The notes: a model not told the origin generated them from the letters alone. 64,000 bases of DNA from Cryptomeria japonica (GCF_030272615.1 NC_081413.1:103440239-103504238); one strand, 5' to 3'. Positions 11,366 through 23,800 are shown, counted from the stretch's first letter. Translations and numbers: made by a program.

Positions 11366-12640
11366 ATGGGGGAATACACTGTGATGGAACTTACTCATCG
11401 TCTCACTCAGATTGAGAGAGCCTATGATGAACTCAAAGTCAAGTATAAAGCCTCTTTGGCCAAAAGAAGAGAGCATACTGAGAAACTAATGGAACTTACT
11501 GAAAATAGCTCTTTTGATGAAGCTGACATTGATGCCCTAGTTGAAGAAGTGGAAAAACTGAATCAATCTAAAGCCAACCTCAAAAAGGAGTTGGAAGGAC
11601 TAACTATCAGAATGTGTCAAGAGCTTGAGAATAGAATGAAAGATGAAGATCTAGTAAAAGACAAAGATCATCAGATCTCCAAGCTAAAGGAAGAAATCAG
11701 TGCCCTTACCGCTCATCTCCAAGAGAGTAAAGTGGAAAAAGAAGAAATGCAATGTGAACTAAACATGGCTATTTTTGAGAATGCAACCTTGATGGAATCT
11801 AATGCTACTATTTCCAAGGAACTTATTGAGTCAAAGGAGATACTTGCCAAATTCAATAAGAGCACTGTTAAGCTAAAACAAAAGTTGGAATCGGAAAAAG
11901 CAGTAAAGAATACCACTGGACTTGGTTTCTCTGGGTATGAGGAAGGTGAGACCTTTGGAAAAAGAGCTGAAGCATCATAGAAGCAACCAACATCCAAGGA
12001 TAAAGGTAAGCAAAAGTTTAAACCTGTTTGCTTCAATTGTCTCAAGGAAGGACATACTGCTAATGTATGTAGAAGCAAGGCCTACAATAATTTTCCTTAT
12101 TTTCTAAACAATAAGCCTAGATCCAATAGATTCAATGGAATTTGCGATGCATGCAACAAGTTTGGGCATAGAGCATTTGAGTGCAAGTCTTTTTTGCACA
12201 ACACTGGGAGATACCCTCCAAGGACTCAAGGAGTTATCCCAGAACTCTCTATGATCTGGAATCCCAACCGGTATAATACCTATGACCATCGGTCAGGTGG
12301 CTATCAAGCGGCAACTGGTTGGAGAGCAACCTGTTTGATCTGTCATGGTAGCGGTCACACTGTTGCAACATGTAGAAGAAAGAATGGTAGTATGAATAAT
12401 GTACCATGGAGAATACCTGGAATGGTATGCTATCATTTCAACAAACCGGGTCACACTACCAGAACCTACAGAATGAGAAAGAACCTATCAGATGATATAC
12501 CGATCACTCCTGAAGGAAAGATTGATGTTGAAACCGCTCAAGTAGGAATGAATAAAACTTGGAAAAATAAACCTGAAGAAGCATCACAAGATGAACCGGT
12601 TTCTGCACCTAGTGTGGAAGTCTCTGAACTGACAAACTGA
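11366..12640 (+). pseudogene. Gag-like coiled-coil protein with four zinc knuckles
   Basis: A frame of 424 codons starting at the ATG at 11366, with one internal stop (TAG 11978-11980). The first ~190 residues are heptad-rich coiled coil (repeated Glu/Lys/Leu). Four CX2CX4HX4C knuckles follow: CFNCLKEGHTANVC (12029-12070), CDACNKFGHRAFEC (12143-12184), CLICHGSGHTVATC (12332-12373) and a degenerate CYHFNKPGHTTRTY (12428-12469) that has lost two cysteines. Knuckles bind RNA and the coiled coil probably assembles. No typical copia capsid domain (the 'W--W' type) is evident. Position directly after the PBS supports a Gag role. The minus-strand gene at 18921-20029 has the same architecture. Confidence 0.8.
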
Positions 12641-13078
12641 GCTTCAGAAAAGCTTAGGGGGAGCATATCAGTGAAATATTTGAACCCCCAGTTTATATCG
12701 GTAAAGACCTTAGCCAGTATATGTTACCTATCAATCAATAGAAGACTTGAAGTAGTAAAAGGCAAAATTAGGGTTTGTACCCTAAAGAAGATGCATTTAT
12801 TATGGTAGGTGAAAGATTGTTTAAAAGGGATTTTTGTCATCATTTTCTATTATCAGTTTGCAAAAGAAGAACTTTCAAAGAGCAGAGTGACAAAGAGCAA
12901 TTCGCCTAGCAATTCAAAGTGAATCAAAAAATCTTACAGAGGAATCCAACGAACGTTTAATCTATCAGTGAAGAACACTAAGCAGTGTTCCAAGAAATCA
13001 AAGCGGTGTGTTGTGAGTAACATTCACAAAACCCTATATTTCAGATTGTGAAGGTGTTTCTCAAAATTCTTTCTTATC
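12641..13078 (+). other. Spacer between Gag and accessory ORF
   Basis: No coding signal. It begins with a purine tract (TTAGGGGGAGCA, about 12654-12665) that resembles the real PPT at 16594. The rest may be a leader for the next ORF. Confidence 0.4.
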
Positions 13079-16000
13079 ATGGCATCTGCATCACACTCTA
13101 GTTCTAGTGCACCTATAGATTCAGCTGATTTTATTCAAAAGAAGATGAAATACAATGCCCTATCCCAAATACCCACTGGAGTTATTGTTGAAGAGGATAT
13201 TTCAGGGTACATAGATTGTAAACGAAAAGACCTAGGATCCTTAGTGATTCATTCTCAGCTAGGTCTGTTCTGTGGGGATGACAAGAAATCAAACCTGAAT
13301 ATGGCATCCTAGAGAGGAAGAAACTACACAATGTGGTTTATTTTCTAGAAGAGTTCACTGAGGATCACATCCGCATCATCCTGAGTAGAGTGCATGGTAA
13401 TAAAATGTATCTCGAGTAGACGCATGACATCACACCGGAAGAAATTCATGCCATCATCGGTTTTTGTAACATTGGAGAGGTGCCAGCTCTAAGGAAGGTC
13501 ACCAAGACTGAAATGACTAAGCTCACTGGTTCTCTGAGCAACCAACGAGCGATGACTGTCAACACCATCAAAGATGATTTGGTTAAGTATGCTTGCATGG
13601 TGATTGGCTACCAGATGTTTTATGCCAGCAAAATGAACTATGTCCCTACTACTGCAGTGAATGCTGCCTACAGAATGATTAAGGAAGATGCCTCATTTGA
13701 TTTGTGTGCCTGTTTGTAGAAGCAATTTCTACTAAACCTAAAGTCCATTAAATAGGATAATGCTTTAAGGTTCAAGTTTGGACAACTTCTGGTCAGCCTA
13801 TTCTTCTACTTTCAAGGCTATTTCCTTGGAATAGGTGATGTGCAATGGTCTATTGACATACCGGTCTCTAGACAAATCAAGGAAAGTCATCAAGTATTGG
13901 GAAATTCACATCCTAAGGTTTTGAACAAATACTTCGATGAATTCAAGAGGAAAATGAGTCAGAGGATGAGGGTATCAGGAGATATTGTGAAGAAATATGA
14001 AGATGACATCTGCTTCACCATAAAAATAGATGAATGCATAATGGAAGCGGTGGAACCGAGAAAGGAAGTAGTTGAACCAATGGGGTATGAATTGATGTAT
14101 GATATGTTGATCGGGCATGCCTCTACCCTGCTCGCCTCACCACTAGATGCTAAGAAAAAGTGAACCAGTACCTACTTAGAGAGGGTAACACTGGTTGAAG
14201 AACCAAAATAGAAAAATGACAAGGGAGTGCCATCGATATCGGCACCAATTACCTCAGCCAGTCCAAAAGTGACCAAGCGGTCACCTGCCAAGAAGAAACC
14301 TGAGGTTGCTCCCATTAAAGTATTCGAGAGGAAGCAGAAAACCAAAACCAGCTCATTGGAGTCAGAGGATAATGAACCAGAAATTCAACCTAAGAAGACA
14401 AGACAATCAAGCAAGAAGGCAAAATCTACCGGTAGTGCACCTGCAACTTCAACATCAGTAAACATACATATTTCCTCCTATAAGCCTATGACACATTTTC
14501 AGAGGACAATCAAGAACATTAGGAGAAAATTGCTTGATGATTTTAAAGAGCATTTTGATGATTTTAATGATAATGAGAAAGATGAAGTAGAACAAGAGGT
14601 TATTAGATATTTGTGTGTCAATGACCAGTCGCCATCTGAAATCACATCAGTGGGGCTTGATTCTTTATACAATTATTTAGATAACAAATGGTGCATTGCC
14701 ATTGAAAAGGAACAGAAAATAATGCAGAGAGTCTTTGCACAATACTTTCCCAATGCCTCTAATTTTGAATTATTTGAGATAATGGATAAGAACAAAGGCC
14801 TCTTCTTCATGAGAAGAAGAAGACTCAGGCTACTGGAAGGTAAAGCTTCTGAAGTGGAGAAGGACACACATTTACATGCCAAAGTTGTTGTCTGGTTACA
14901 CTAAGTGTCTTAGGCCAATCTGAAGGCTGAACAAGCACCTGATCTAACATCAGGCAAACTGGATGAAGCATTTGATAGTGAAGGGGAAAGAGTGACAGAG
15001 TAAAATGATCCCATTGATGTGGATGCATTAGACGTTGAGGATGTCACTCCGAACACAGAGAAGGAGAAACATGACAAAGAAAAAGCAGAGAAAGAGAAAC
15101 AAGACAAAGAAAAGCTGAGAAAGAGAAGCAGAAAAAGAAAAGAAAGAGGAAGATATGAGGAAAGAGGAAGAGAAAAAGAAAGAGGAAGACAAGAGGAAAG
15201 ATGAAGAGAAAAAGAAAGAGGAAGACAAGACAAAAGAGGAAGAGAAAAAGAAAGAGGAGGAGAAGAGAAAATAAGAAGAAGAGAAGAGAAAAGAAGAGGA
15301 GAAGAGGAAAGAAGAGGAGAAAAAGGAGGAAGAAAAGAAAAAGTAGGAAGAAGACACGAAGAAGGAAGAAATGAACAAGAAACAAGAAGAGGAGAAAAAG
15401 AAGAAAGAAGAGGAAAAGAAAAGAGCAGCATAGGAGAAGGAAGCAGAGAAAACCAAACAAGAGGAGACTCCCAAGGCAACCGGTGGTCAAGCCAAACTGG
15501 TTGACACCACCAGTCCGATTGACCTTCAATCAATAGATAAGTCTGAGCTACTGTGAGGCATCAAATTGGCAAAAGAAAGACTAGAAGAGTTGTGGAGGAA
15601 GAAGGAAAGGGATGTCATACAAACTGTGGTTGACACCCTTGCCAGTCTGATTCCTAGTACTAACCTCCCCAGTACCGATTCCTCTCTGTCCAAGCTAAAA
15701 CTCCTTTGTACTATAGTAGAGGACCAAGTACAATGCTTGGAAGATGTTGTTGCAGCCACTATGAAGAAGAATCATGAAAAGGAACTCAATACTGCCTTAG
15801 TCAAGAAACTAAATGAGCTCTGGTCACAACTTTTGAAGCAGCAAAAGGATATCAATGGTGCTATGGATGAGGGCAAATTACTATTGATTAAAATTTGCCA
15901 ACCCCATCTATTTTATGATGATGTGCTTAAGCAGAAACATAAACTCCAATCGGAGTTCTAGGAATACATCAACAACTTCAATATGCCCTATGATTCATTT

Positions 16001-16327
16001 ACTACATATGGGAAAATGGTTCATCATTATCAGCTGCAGACTGCCAAGGTGGACTCAGAAATCTGCAATCGGACAAAAGATTTGCAGGAGCTTCAACTGG
16101 TCTTATTACCCAGATTGTAGATTCTTCAGAAATGTTTTCTCAATTTGGAAGCCATCATGGTAACTCAAGAAATGAGTATCATTGATGCTATGGAAAAATT
16201 GGTATTCCAGATGCAGACAGAAAGTGAGGTTGCTACCTCATTACTTGAGTCATGGTCATTGGCCATGAAAACTTTTATGCAGGATTTTAAATCTATTTTT
16301 GATAAGTTTTATTCCTTATTGTCATAA
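13079..16327 (+). pseudogene. Accessory ORF of the copia-like element (unknown function)
   Basis: Decayed ORF of about 1,080 codons starting at ATG 13079 (MASASHSSSS), with several stops and at least one frameshift near 13275. In order: a globular N-terminal domain to about 14160, containing the 'HIRIILSRVHG' motif, a 'DITPEEIHAIIG' helix and 'RFKFGQLLVSLFFYF'; a basic Lys/Pro/Ser linker that may be a nuclear signal (14227-14460); a folded stretch to 14900; a Lys/Glu low-complexity rod coded by an almost pure purine tract (15050-15440); and a C-terminal coiled coil (15566-16327). The N-terminal domain matches the minus-strand ORF at 17788-18618 and resembles 'putative plant transposon protein' domains common in plant retroelements. 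It is not protease, integrase or RT. Confidence 0.65.
15050..15440 (+). repeat. Homopurine-rich tract inside the accessory ORF
   Basis: About 390 bp composed almost only of A and G on the plus strand, including a 71-base run without any pyrimidine (15273-15343). It codes Lys/Glu/Arg-rich protein. Long ORFs on the opposite strand here are composition artefacts. Confidence 0.85.
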
Positions 16328-16593
16328 ACATTTACTCTATTTTTATATATAAGGAAACAGGGGTTATTCTGCATTACTTTGTCATTATTGGCAAAGGGAG
16401 AGTAGTATTTATAATTTTGGTAAATGTTACCATTTCATGTATACTTTCATGTTACCACTTTGGGGGAGTATTATACATTGTAATTTCCACAAAAGGGATA
16501 GTGTATATGCTTAGGGGGAGTAATTTTGACTATGACATATTTTTGTTGTAAAAACACTTAGATGTCAAAAAATTTCTAAGTGTTGCCATCAAA
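16328..16593 (+). other. 3' untranslated stretch with PPT-like motifs
   Basis: Non-coding, between the accessory ORF and the PPT. It contains further short purine motifs of PPT type (CAAAGGGAGAG near 16392, TTTGGGGGAG near 16460, TTAGGGGGAG near 16512). Confidence 0.55.
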
Positions 16594-16607
16594 GCCAAAG
16601 GGGGAGA
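16594..16607 (+). promoter_or_regulatory. Polypurine tract
   Basis: GCCAAAGGGGGAGA stands two bases before the LTR start TGTTGGCA at 16609. The same AAAGGGGGAGA motif precedes the 3' LTR of the copia element at 29879. Confidence 0.8.
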
Positions 16608-16608
16608 T

Positions 16609-17769
16609 TGTTGGCATTTTGATGATGTTTTGATTGTCATTGATCGACACACGCTTTCTTGATACATGAGTTATGCTCAACCAATAATTGTTCCAACTGG
16701 TATTATGTATTATAGTCTTTAGACTATCGATGTTTTGCAAAAGATGTTTACCTGTCATAAATTGATTGAAGACCTCAAGCAGTATGGAGAACCCAAGCGA
16801 TATGAAGACCTCAAGAGATTTGAGGATCACAAGCGGTACGAAGAACCCAAGTGGTAGTTAACACTATGATCTACCAGTCTTCATTTTTGACAACCGGTAA
16901 TCGGTATATTGTATGAACTGGTATTACTCTGTGATGAGTTACCAACTGATATTTCTATGATGAGTTATCATCCACCAACACTTTGGTGGTGATTTTGTGC
17001 CATGTTACCAAATGTGTCTAGATGCACTGAACCTAGGAACTTGTAGTTTAATCCTATTGGACTGACATAAAATCAGATTCCTTTATAAGGACATCATGTC
17101 TAGGGTTTGTATGAATGAGAGATATATGATGTATGAGAAGGTTATGTGCAATCTTTGCAGAGAAGATTAGGTCTATGTGAAGAGTTAGAGTGTGGAGATA
17201 TTGAAGACTGAAGTAATGCTAAAATGCATTAACAATGAGCTATCAAGGATCTAACCAAGCATACTGTGCTAGTATCTAGATCACTCACTTGTTGATTACT
17301 CACATCTTCGACAAGTCTAAAACCCTTAACCGGGTAGGCCCAGCAAAGCCTTTGTAAATCCTCTAACAAGGTGGTTCACAACTATGGATCTAAAATCCCT
17401 TAACAAGGTAGTCTTTAACAGGACTTATCTCCTAACAGAGATCTAAATTCCTAACAGGATCTATTATGGTGAAGAGCATTGTATGACCTTAACTGGTCTG
17501 ACCTTAACCGGTCTGGTTTCTATTCTGCAGATAGTTACTTGTGAGTTTCTGCTCACCATGGTTTTTCCCATTTGTGTTTCCACGTCAAATAGCTTGTGTT
17601 ATGGTGATTGTGGTTTTGTGGGTGAATGCTTTATTTTCTATTTGGTTTGCATTTATCTTAACTGGTTTATTAGTGAATCTATTATATTGGTTATCTGCTA
17701 AATTGTTTAAGAGTTTGAGTTCAGTATTTTTTGGTATACTAATTCACCCCCCCCTCTTAGTATTCATCA
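16609..17769 (+). repeat. 3' LTR of the copia-like element
   Basis: An 1,161-bp LTR, TGTTGGCATTTT to TATTCATCA, matching 10594-11315 over its last ~717 bp. It has a C-run plus TCTTAG near its end. The downstream flank 'gttta' belongs to the minus-strand element; the matching left flank is lost, so the target duplication cannot be checked. Confidence 0.88.
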
Positions 17770-17787
17770 GTTTAGAATATCCAGAAG

Positions 17788-18618
17788 TTATTTTCCTACT
17801 GGTATGTGAAATCCAAAATCCTTTCTACCAATACCGGGAACTTCCTTGGTGATATATAGCAATAAGCATACAAGTAAGTTGCCAAATCTGAATGTCCCTT
17901 TCTTCTCCCCTTTGATTTTCTTCAGATTGTCTATTAGCTCATCTTTTAACCATTCACATATGTCAATCTTTACATTGTTGTTTACCATGTCATAAGCACT
18001 TTTGATACATAAGCTAGAGACAGAGTTTATTCTGTTGGCATGTGTAGCCTTGTATTCAAGAATCATGCTAATGAATCTTACATTGATATCCTTTACATCA
18101 TTGACTCTCAAAGATCTCATCATAGGTTGCATCGGTTAGGGTCATTATAGTTTCATTTGGAACCTTTTTAGTTTTGTCAGGCCTGTTAGCGATGGAAGGT
18201 AAGCCTGTCACTGCCCTAACTGCCTCTTTTGTTATCTTGTGAATGGAATCCAACCAAAAGAACTCCCCATGTACTCTGCTTAACACAATCCTTATAAAAT
18301 CCTTTGGAAAATCAGGGATACTAAGAATCTCCACAAAACCTAGGGTTTCAACTATCTTATGTTCTGGTTTCACATTTCCATTAACATCACAAATTTCTGT
18401 TCTATACATGTTCATTATCTCTCCATCTCCTAGTTCTTCAATATGACAATGCTAGGATCCTCAGCATAAGAAACTCCTTTGGGTATTTTTTAAAATGCTC
18501 CTAGGGTATCATCTTTCTTCGCAATTTTGGGAATAATTTTAAATACAGGCCTAGGGCATTTAATCACTTCAATTACAGTAGGATTTGCAATGAATTTAGG
18601 TGTAGAGGAGGAAGCCAT
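17788..18618 (-). pseudogene. Accessory ORF N-terminal domain (minus-strand element)
   Basis: Starts at a minus-strand ATG at 18618 (MASSSTPKF), comparable to MASASHSS of the plus-strand copy, and is broken by several stops and a frame change. Key blocks are 'DFIRIVLSRVHG' with 'IHKITKEAVRAVTG' (about 18200-18310) and 'TFRFGNLLVCLLLYI' (about 17860-17905). These align with 'HIRIILSRVHG', 'DITPEEIHAIIG' and 'RFKFGQLLVSLFFYF' of 13079-16327. Such conservation between two decayed families argues the domain was once under selection. Function is unknown. The C-terminal part is missing through truncation by the neighbouring LTR. Confidence 0.7.
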
Positions 18619-18920
18619 TGTATAACTACCTTAATCTACCTTTAGGTATGAATGCTTGAATTATTTGCTTCACTTCTCGTTGTGGATGCCTTTGCTTAGG
18701 ATTTTCATGCTCTAAGGAAATTTGAATGCTCAGTGGATGAAAAAGAGCCAAAACACTTGCTTTATAATGTCATTTCCTTCAACTACCACATTAAATGCCT
18801 ACCAGTTAAGTAAAACTTAACACATCTGCCAGTAAAGAAGTAATTCAACTTCTCACCATCAACCGAGAGTAAATTAGCATGTTTTTCAATTTTTTTCCAT
18901 ACCCCCAAAAAGGTTTCTTT

Positions 18921-20029
18921 TCAGTTAGATGAAGAATCTCCTGCCAGTGGAGTGATACTTTGTTCTACCGGTGAAGGAATAGCTTCATTAACATTCTGAT
19001 CTGACTTTCTAATCCATTGCTTTGAGAATTCTTGTTTTACCTCTTCAACCTTCTCTTTACCTTTCAAACTGGGTCCTTTGTTATTTACCGATGATGCCTT
19101 ACTTCTATAAAATTTTGCAATATGTCCAACCTTGTTACAAGCATAACAAGTCACATTGTTTTTCTGAATAGCTTTTCCATATCCTATGCTAGTATGTGTT
19201 CTGCATTGATTAGATAAGTGTCCAAATCTTCCACAAACATAACATCTTACATTCATTCTGCAATTTTCTAAATTATGAACAACTTTGTTGCATTTAGAAG
19301 ATTGACCGGTGGGTGCATTGGTGTTCTAATAATTTCTAGATCTACACTGATTTTCTCTATGACCATACTTGTTACAGTTAAAGCATTTTCCATTGAATTT
19401 GTAGGCATTAGGTTGTCTTACCAATTTACTGTGATCATGATTTTTTGCAGTACTAGAGCTTTCACCAACTTCAAAGCCAAGGCCATTTGTATCTCCATTA
19501 CATTTCTAATTTTTCAACATGTCATCAAGTTCCTCTGAACTTTTCTTAAATTTCTCTTTGTGTTGATTTGTAGTAGCCAACTCATTTTCTAAGAAATCTT
19601 TCTGTCTCATGAGTTCAGTTTTATCATGCTCCAAGTGAATTATATCTGTCTTCAACATATCATTTTCATGACTCTTAGATTTTCATTTCCAGCATCATTG
19701 ATTCTCCTAGTCAAGTCATCTTCATTCTTCTTTCGGTTTTCAATGTCTTTACAAAAACTCATAGTCATATTTTGCATCTCATTCCTCAAGGCCATGTTTT
19801 CTTGCTTCATCTTGCTTGCAAGATCATTAAGAGTTTCTTTTTCATCATCATCACTCTGTATCTTCTCATGAAGTTCTCTTCTTTTGTTCCTAGCAATAGT
19901 GAGATTTTCTTGAAGTCCTTGAATGATTTCCTGTGCAGCCTTTAGATCATCTTCAAGTTTCACATTCTTCAACTTTTCTGCATCATAATCTGAAAGAGCT
20001 ATTTCCAATTGCTTTCTCAAGTTTTCCAT
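18921..20029 (-). pseudogene. Gag-like coiled coil with zinc knuckles (minus-strand element)
   Basis: Starts at 20029 on the minus strand (MENLRKQLEIAL). About 190 residues of coiled coil are followed by four knuckles: CFNCNKYGHRENQC (about 19365-19406), a degenerate one keeping only CNKVVHNLENC, CYVCGRFGHLSNQC (about 19200-19241) and CYACNKVGHIAKFY, which lacks its last Cys. In-frame stops and a frame change separate the coiled coil from the last two knuckles. Architecture and position next to the PBS equal those of the Gag at 11366-12640. It ends with a Ser-rich tail at 18921. Confidence 0.75.
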
Positions 20030-20084
20030 CTATACCGGTGTCAGAATCTTCCTCAAGTTGTTAGGCTTTTGAAAATAGAGGACC

Positions 20085-20098
20085 AAGCTCTGATACCA
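20085..20098 (-). promoter_or_regulatory. Primer binding site (initiator tRNA-Met type), minus strand
   Basis: TGGTATCAGAGCTT on the minus strand, two bases from the LTR edge at 20101. Confidence 0.88.
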
Positions 20099-20100
20099 AT

Positions 20101-20848
20101 TGTTAGGATTCCCAAAGATACTGAGAGGGGGGGTGAATCAGTTTCTAACAGGTTAATGGATTTTCTAAACTTATTAAATGAATTGCATTCCAAAACAATG
20201 TACTGGTAAACCAGAAATAATGCAGTAAATAAGATCAATAAACACAACATAGAAAGCACACCATAACAAAATATTTTTAACGAGGAAACCTGGTGTGGGA
20301 AAAACCTCAGTGGGATTTGTGACCCATAATATTCACTCATTGACCAATAAATGAATATTACTTACAATAGGGGCATGCACATGCAGGAAGGCCAACTACC
20401 TAAATCTCACTGCTTAAATACAAAAGAAAAGTCTCACTGACTTACAAAAATGGATTATGCAAATCCAATATCATGTATTGCTTCGGTTCAGCATCTGCTA
20501 TGCCAGATTCAGTACCGGTTTAAGCTCATACAACTTCCATAAACCTTATTCCACAATCTACCTTAATATTTGCATCTACCTATTTCATTTCATATCATTT
20601 TTTATCCCAAATGATTTACAAGATCTCATACTTATATGAGTCCTATTACAATTTACCTTGTCGACTTTACAAAAAGATTTTACAATTAAATACAAAATAA
20701 AATCTTGTCGGCTGGGATGCCGGTAAACATCTTTGCTGGTGTCGGTGCCGGTGTAGAGTCTATCGGTGTCATAGGATTGTAAGGTTGCCATCAATGACAA
20801 TACCTTCAATCACCTACAATTTCTCATTGGAGTGTGCATTTGCCAACA
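20101..20848 (-). repeat. LTR of the minus-strand copia-like element
   Basis: On the minus strand it runs TGTTGGCAAATGC to GGAATCCTAACA (748 bp), with near-inverted termini TGTTGG/CCTAACA. The C-rich motif before its end (20123-20130 on the plus strand as G7) matches the other copia-like LTRs. The outer limit at 20848 is inferred from the TGTTGGCA start shared with the LTRs at 16609 and 23865. Its outer 350 bp are repeated in the tandem array. Confidence 0.7.
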
Positions 20849-23800
20849 TGCCTAAGTCAAACCCCAGTTGAGGAATCAAACTTAAATAAAATATTGCAAA
20901 TGCTTGAAATAAATAATAGAAATGTATACCTTTAGATCTGCAATGAATGGTGATGATGCTTTGCTTCTTGAATGTAATCACATATGTTGTATGAAATGAC
21001 ATGAAGATGACCAAACCCTAACACACACACATTCTTACAAATGAATGATGTGTTGGCAATATTACATTATTACAGACAATCAAAGATTGTTGACATTTCA
21101 ATAAGGATATTGAGAAGGTTGTTGATGATTATGGACATAACTAATTAAAGATGTTTTACTATCTTGATATTATTATTTTATCATTGATGTCAAGAAATTG
21201 ATTTTCTAATTCAGTATGATGTTGCCATGTCTTGAGAAGTATGATATGAAGATTATAAAGAAGTTAGTAAAGACACAGGAAAGAATATGATGAATAAGGG
21301 GGTTAATACTATACTATGTTATCAAGCAAATAACCTAGTCGGTAAACCCTAAGGTTATCGCTATCGATTAATGAAGGCAGAATGTCTACTGAGTGAAGTC
21401 TAGTATTCACCGAGTTGTAACCAAGCTATAATAGAATATGCCAGATTCAGTACCGGTTTAAGCTCATACAACTTCCATAAACCTTATTCCACAATCTACC
21501 TTAATATTTGCATCTACCTATTTCATTTCATATCATTTTTTATCCCAAATGATTTACAAGATCTCATACTTATATGAGTCCTATTACAATTTACCTTGTC
21601 GACTTTACAAAAAGATTTTACAATTAAATACAAAATAAAATCTTGTCGGCTGGGATGCCGGTAAACATCTTTGCTGGTGTCGGTGCCGGTGTAGAGTCTA
21701 TCGGTGTCATAGGATTGTAAGGTTGCCATCAATGACAATACCTTCAATCACCTACAATTTCTCATTGGAGTGTGCATTTGCCAACATGCCTAAGTCAAAC
21801 CCCAGTTGAGGAATCAAACTTAAATAAAATATTGCAAATGCTTGAAATAAATAATAGAAATGTATACCTTTAGATCTGCAATGAATGGTGATGATGCTTT
21901 GCTTCTTGAATGTAATCACATATGTTGTATGAAATGACATGAAGATGACCAAACCCTAACACACACACATTCTTACAAATGAATGATGTGTTGGCAATAT
22001 TACATTATTACAGACAATCAAAGATTGTTGACATTTCAATAAGGATATTGAGAAGGTTGTTGATGATTATGGACATAACTAATTAAAGATGTTTTACTAT
22101 CTTGATATTATTATTTTATCATTGATGTCAAGAAATTGATTTTCTAATTCAGTATGATGTTGCCATGTCTTGAGAAGTATGATATGAAGATTATAAAGAA
22201 GTTAGTAAAGACACAGGAAAGAATATGATGAATAAGGGGGTTAATACTATACTATGTTATCAAGCAAATAACCTAGTCGGTAAACCCTAAGGTTATCGCT
22301 ATCGATTAATGAAGGCAGAATGTCTACTGAGTGAAGTCTAGTATTCACCGAGTTGTAACCAAGCTATAATAGAATATGCCAGATTCAGTACCGGTTTAAG
22401 CTCATACAACTTCCATAAACCTTATTCCACAATCTACCTTAATATTTGCATCTACCTATTTCATTTCATATCATTTTTTATCCCAAATGATTTACAAGAT
22501 CTCATACTTATATGAGTCCTATTACAATTTACCTTGTCGGCTTTACAAAAATATTTTACAATTAAATACAAAATAAAATCTTGTCGGCTGGGATGCCGGT
22601 AAACATCTTTGCTGGTGTCGGTGTCGGTGTAGAGTCTATCGGTGTCATAGGATTGTAAGGTTGCCATCAATGACAATACCTTCAATCACCTACAATTTCT
22701 CATTGGAGTGTGCATTTGCCAACATGCCTAAGTCAAACCCCAATTGAGGAATCAAACTTAAATAAAATATTGCAAATGCTTGAAATAAATAATAGAAATG
22801 TATACCTTTAGATCTGCAATGAATGGTGATGATGCTTTGCTTCTTGAATGTAATCACATATGTTGTATGAAATGACATGAAGATGACCAAACCCTAACAC
22901 ACACACATTCTTACAAATGAATGATGTGTTGGCAATATTACATTATTACAGACAATGAAAGATTGTTGACATTTCAATAAGGATATTGAGAAGGTTGTTG
23001 ATGATCATGGACATAACTGATTAAAGATGTTTTACTATCTTGATATTATTATTTTATCATTGATGTCAAGAAATTGATTTTCTAATTCAATATGATGTTG
23101 CCATGTCTTGAGAAGTATGATATGAAGATTATAAAGAAGTTGGTAAAGACACAGGAAAGAATATGATGAATAAGGGGGTTAATACTATACTATGTTATCA
23201 AGCAAATAACCTAGTCGGTAAAACCTAAGGTTATCGCTATCGATTAATGAAGGCAGAATGTCTACTGAGTGAAGTCTAGTATTCACCGAGTTGTAACCGA
23301 GCTATAATAGAATATGCCAGATTCAGTACCGGTTTAAGCTCATACAACTTCCATAAACCTTATTCCACAATCTACCTTAATATTTGCATCTACCTATTTC
23401 ATTTCATATCATTTTTTATCCCAAATGATTTACAAGATCTCATACTTATATGAGTCCTATTACAATTTACCTTGTCGGCTTTACAAAAATATTTTACAAT
23501 TAAATACAAAATAAAATCTTGTCGGCTGGGATGTCGGTAAACATCTTTGCTGGTGTCGGTGTCGGTGTAGAGTCTATCGGTGTCATAGGATTGTAAGGTT
23601 GCCATCAATGACAATACCTTCAATCACCTACAATTTCTCATTGGAGTGTGCATTTGCCAACATGCCTAAGTCAAACCCCAATTGAGGAATCAAACTTAAA
23701 TAAAATATTGCAAATGGTTGAAATAAATAATAGAAATGTATACCTTTAGATCTGCAATGAATAGTGATGATGCTTTGCTTCTTGAATGTAATCACATATG

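Larger units (their letters stand above)
10594..17769 (+). mobile_element. Non-autonomous copia-like LTR element (Gag + accessory ORF, no pol)
   Basis: Has a 3' LTR (16609-17769), a 5' LTR missing its first ~445 bp (10594-11315), an initiator-Met type PBS and a PPT. The interior encodes a coiled-coil/zinc-knuckle Gag and a second long decayed ORF; no protease, integrase or RT is present. Its 5' LTR was cut by the element ending at 10593. Its 3' LTR sits directly in the accessory ORF of the minus-strand element that starts at 17770, so it inserted into that element. Confidence 0.85.
17770..20848 (-). mobile_element. Minus-strand copia-like non-autonomous element, truncated
   Basis: Read on the minus strand: LTR (20848 to 20101), PBS (20098 to 20085), zinc-knuckle Gag (20029 to 18921), then the accessory ORF (18618 to 17788). 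The accessory ORF is cut at 17769/17770 by the 3' LTR of the plus-strand copia-like element. The remainder and its 3' LTR are absent from the window. It has the same gene order as the element at 10594-17769 but is clearly diverged, so it is a sister family. Confidence 0.78.

Noticed and set aside
14910-15533. Long minus-strand ORFs rich in Ser, Phe and Leu (up to 207 residues)
   Set aside because: Antisense of the homopurine Lys/Glu tract; composition artefact.
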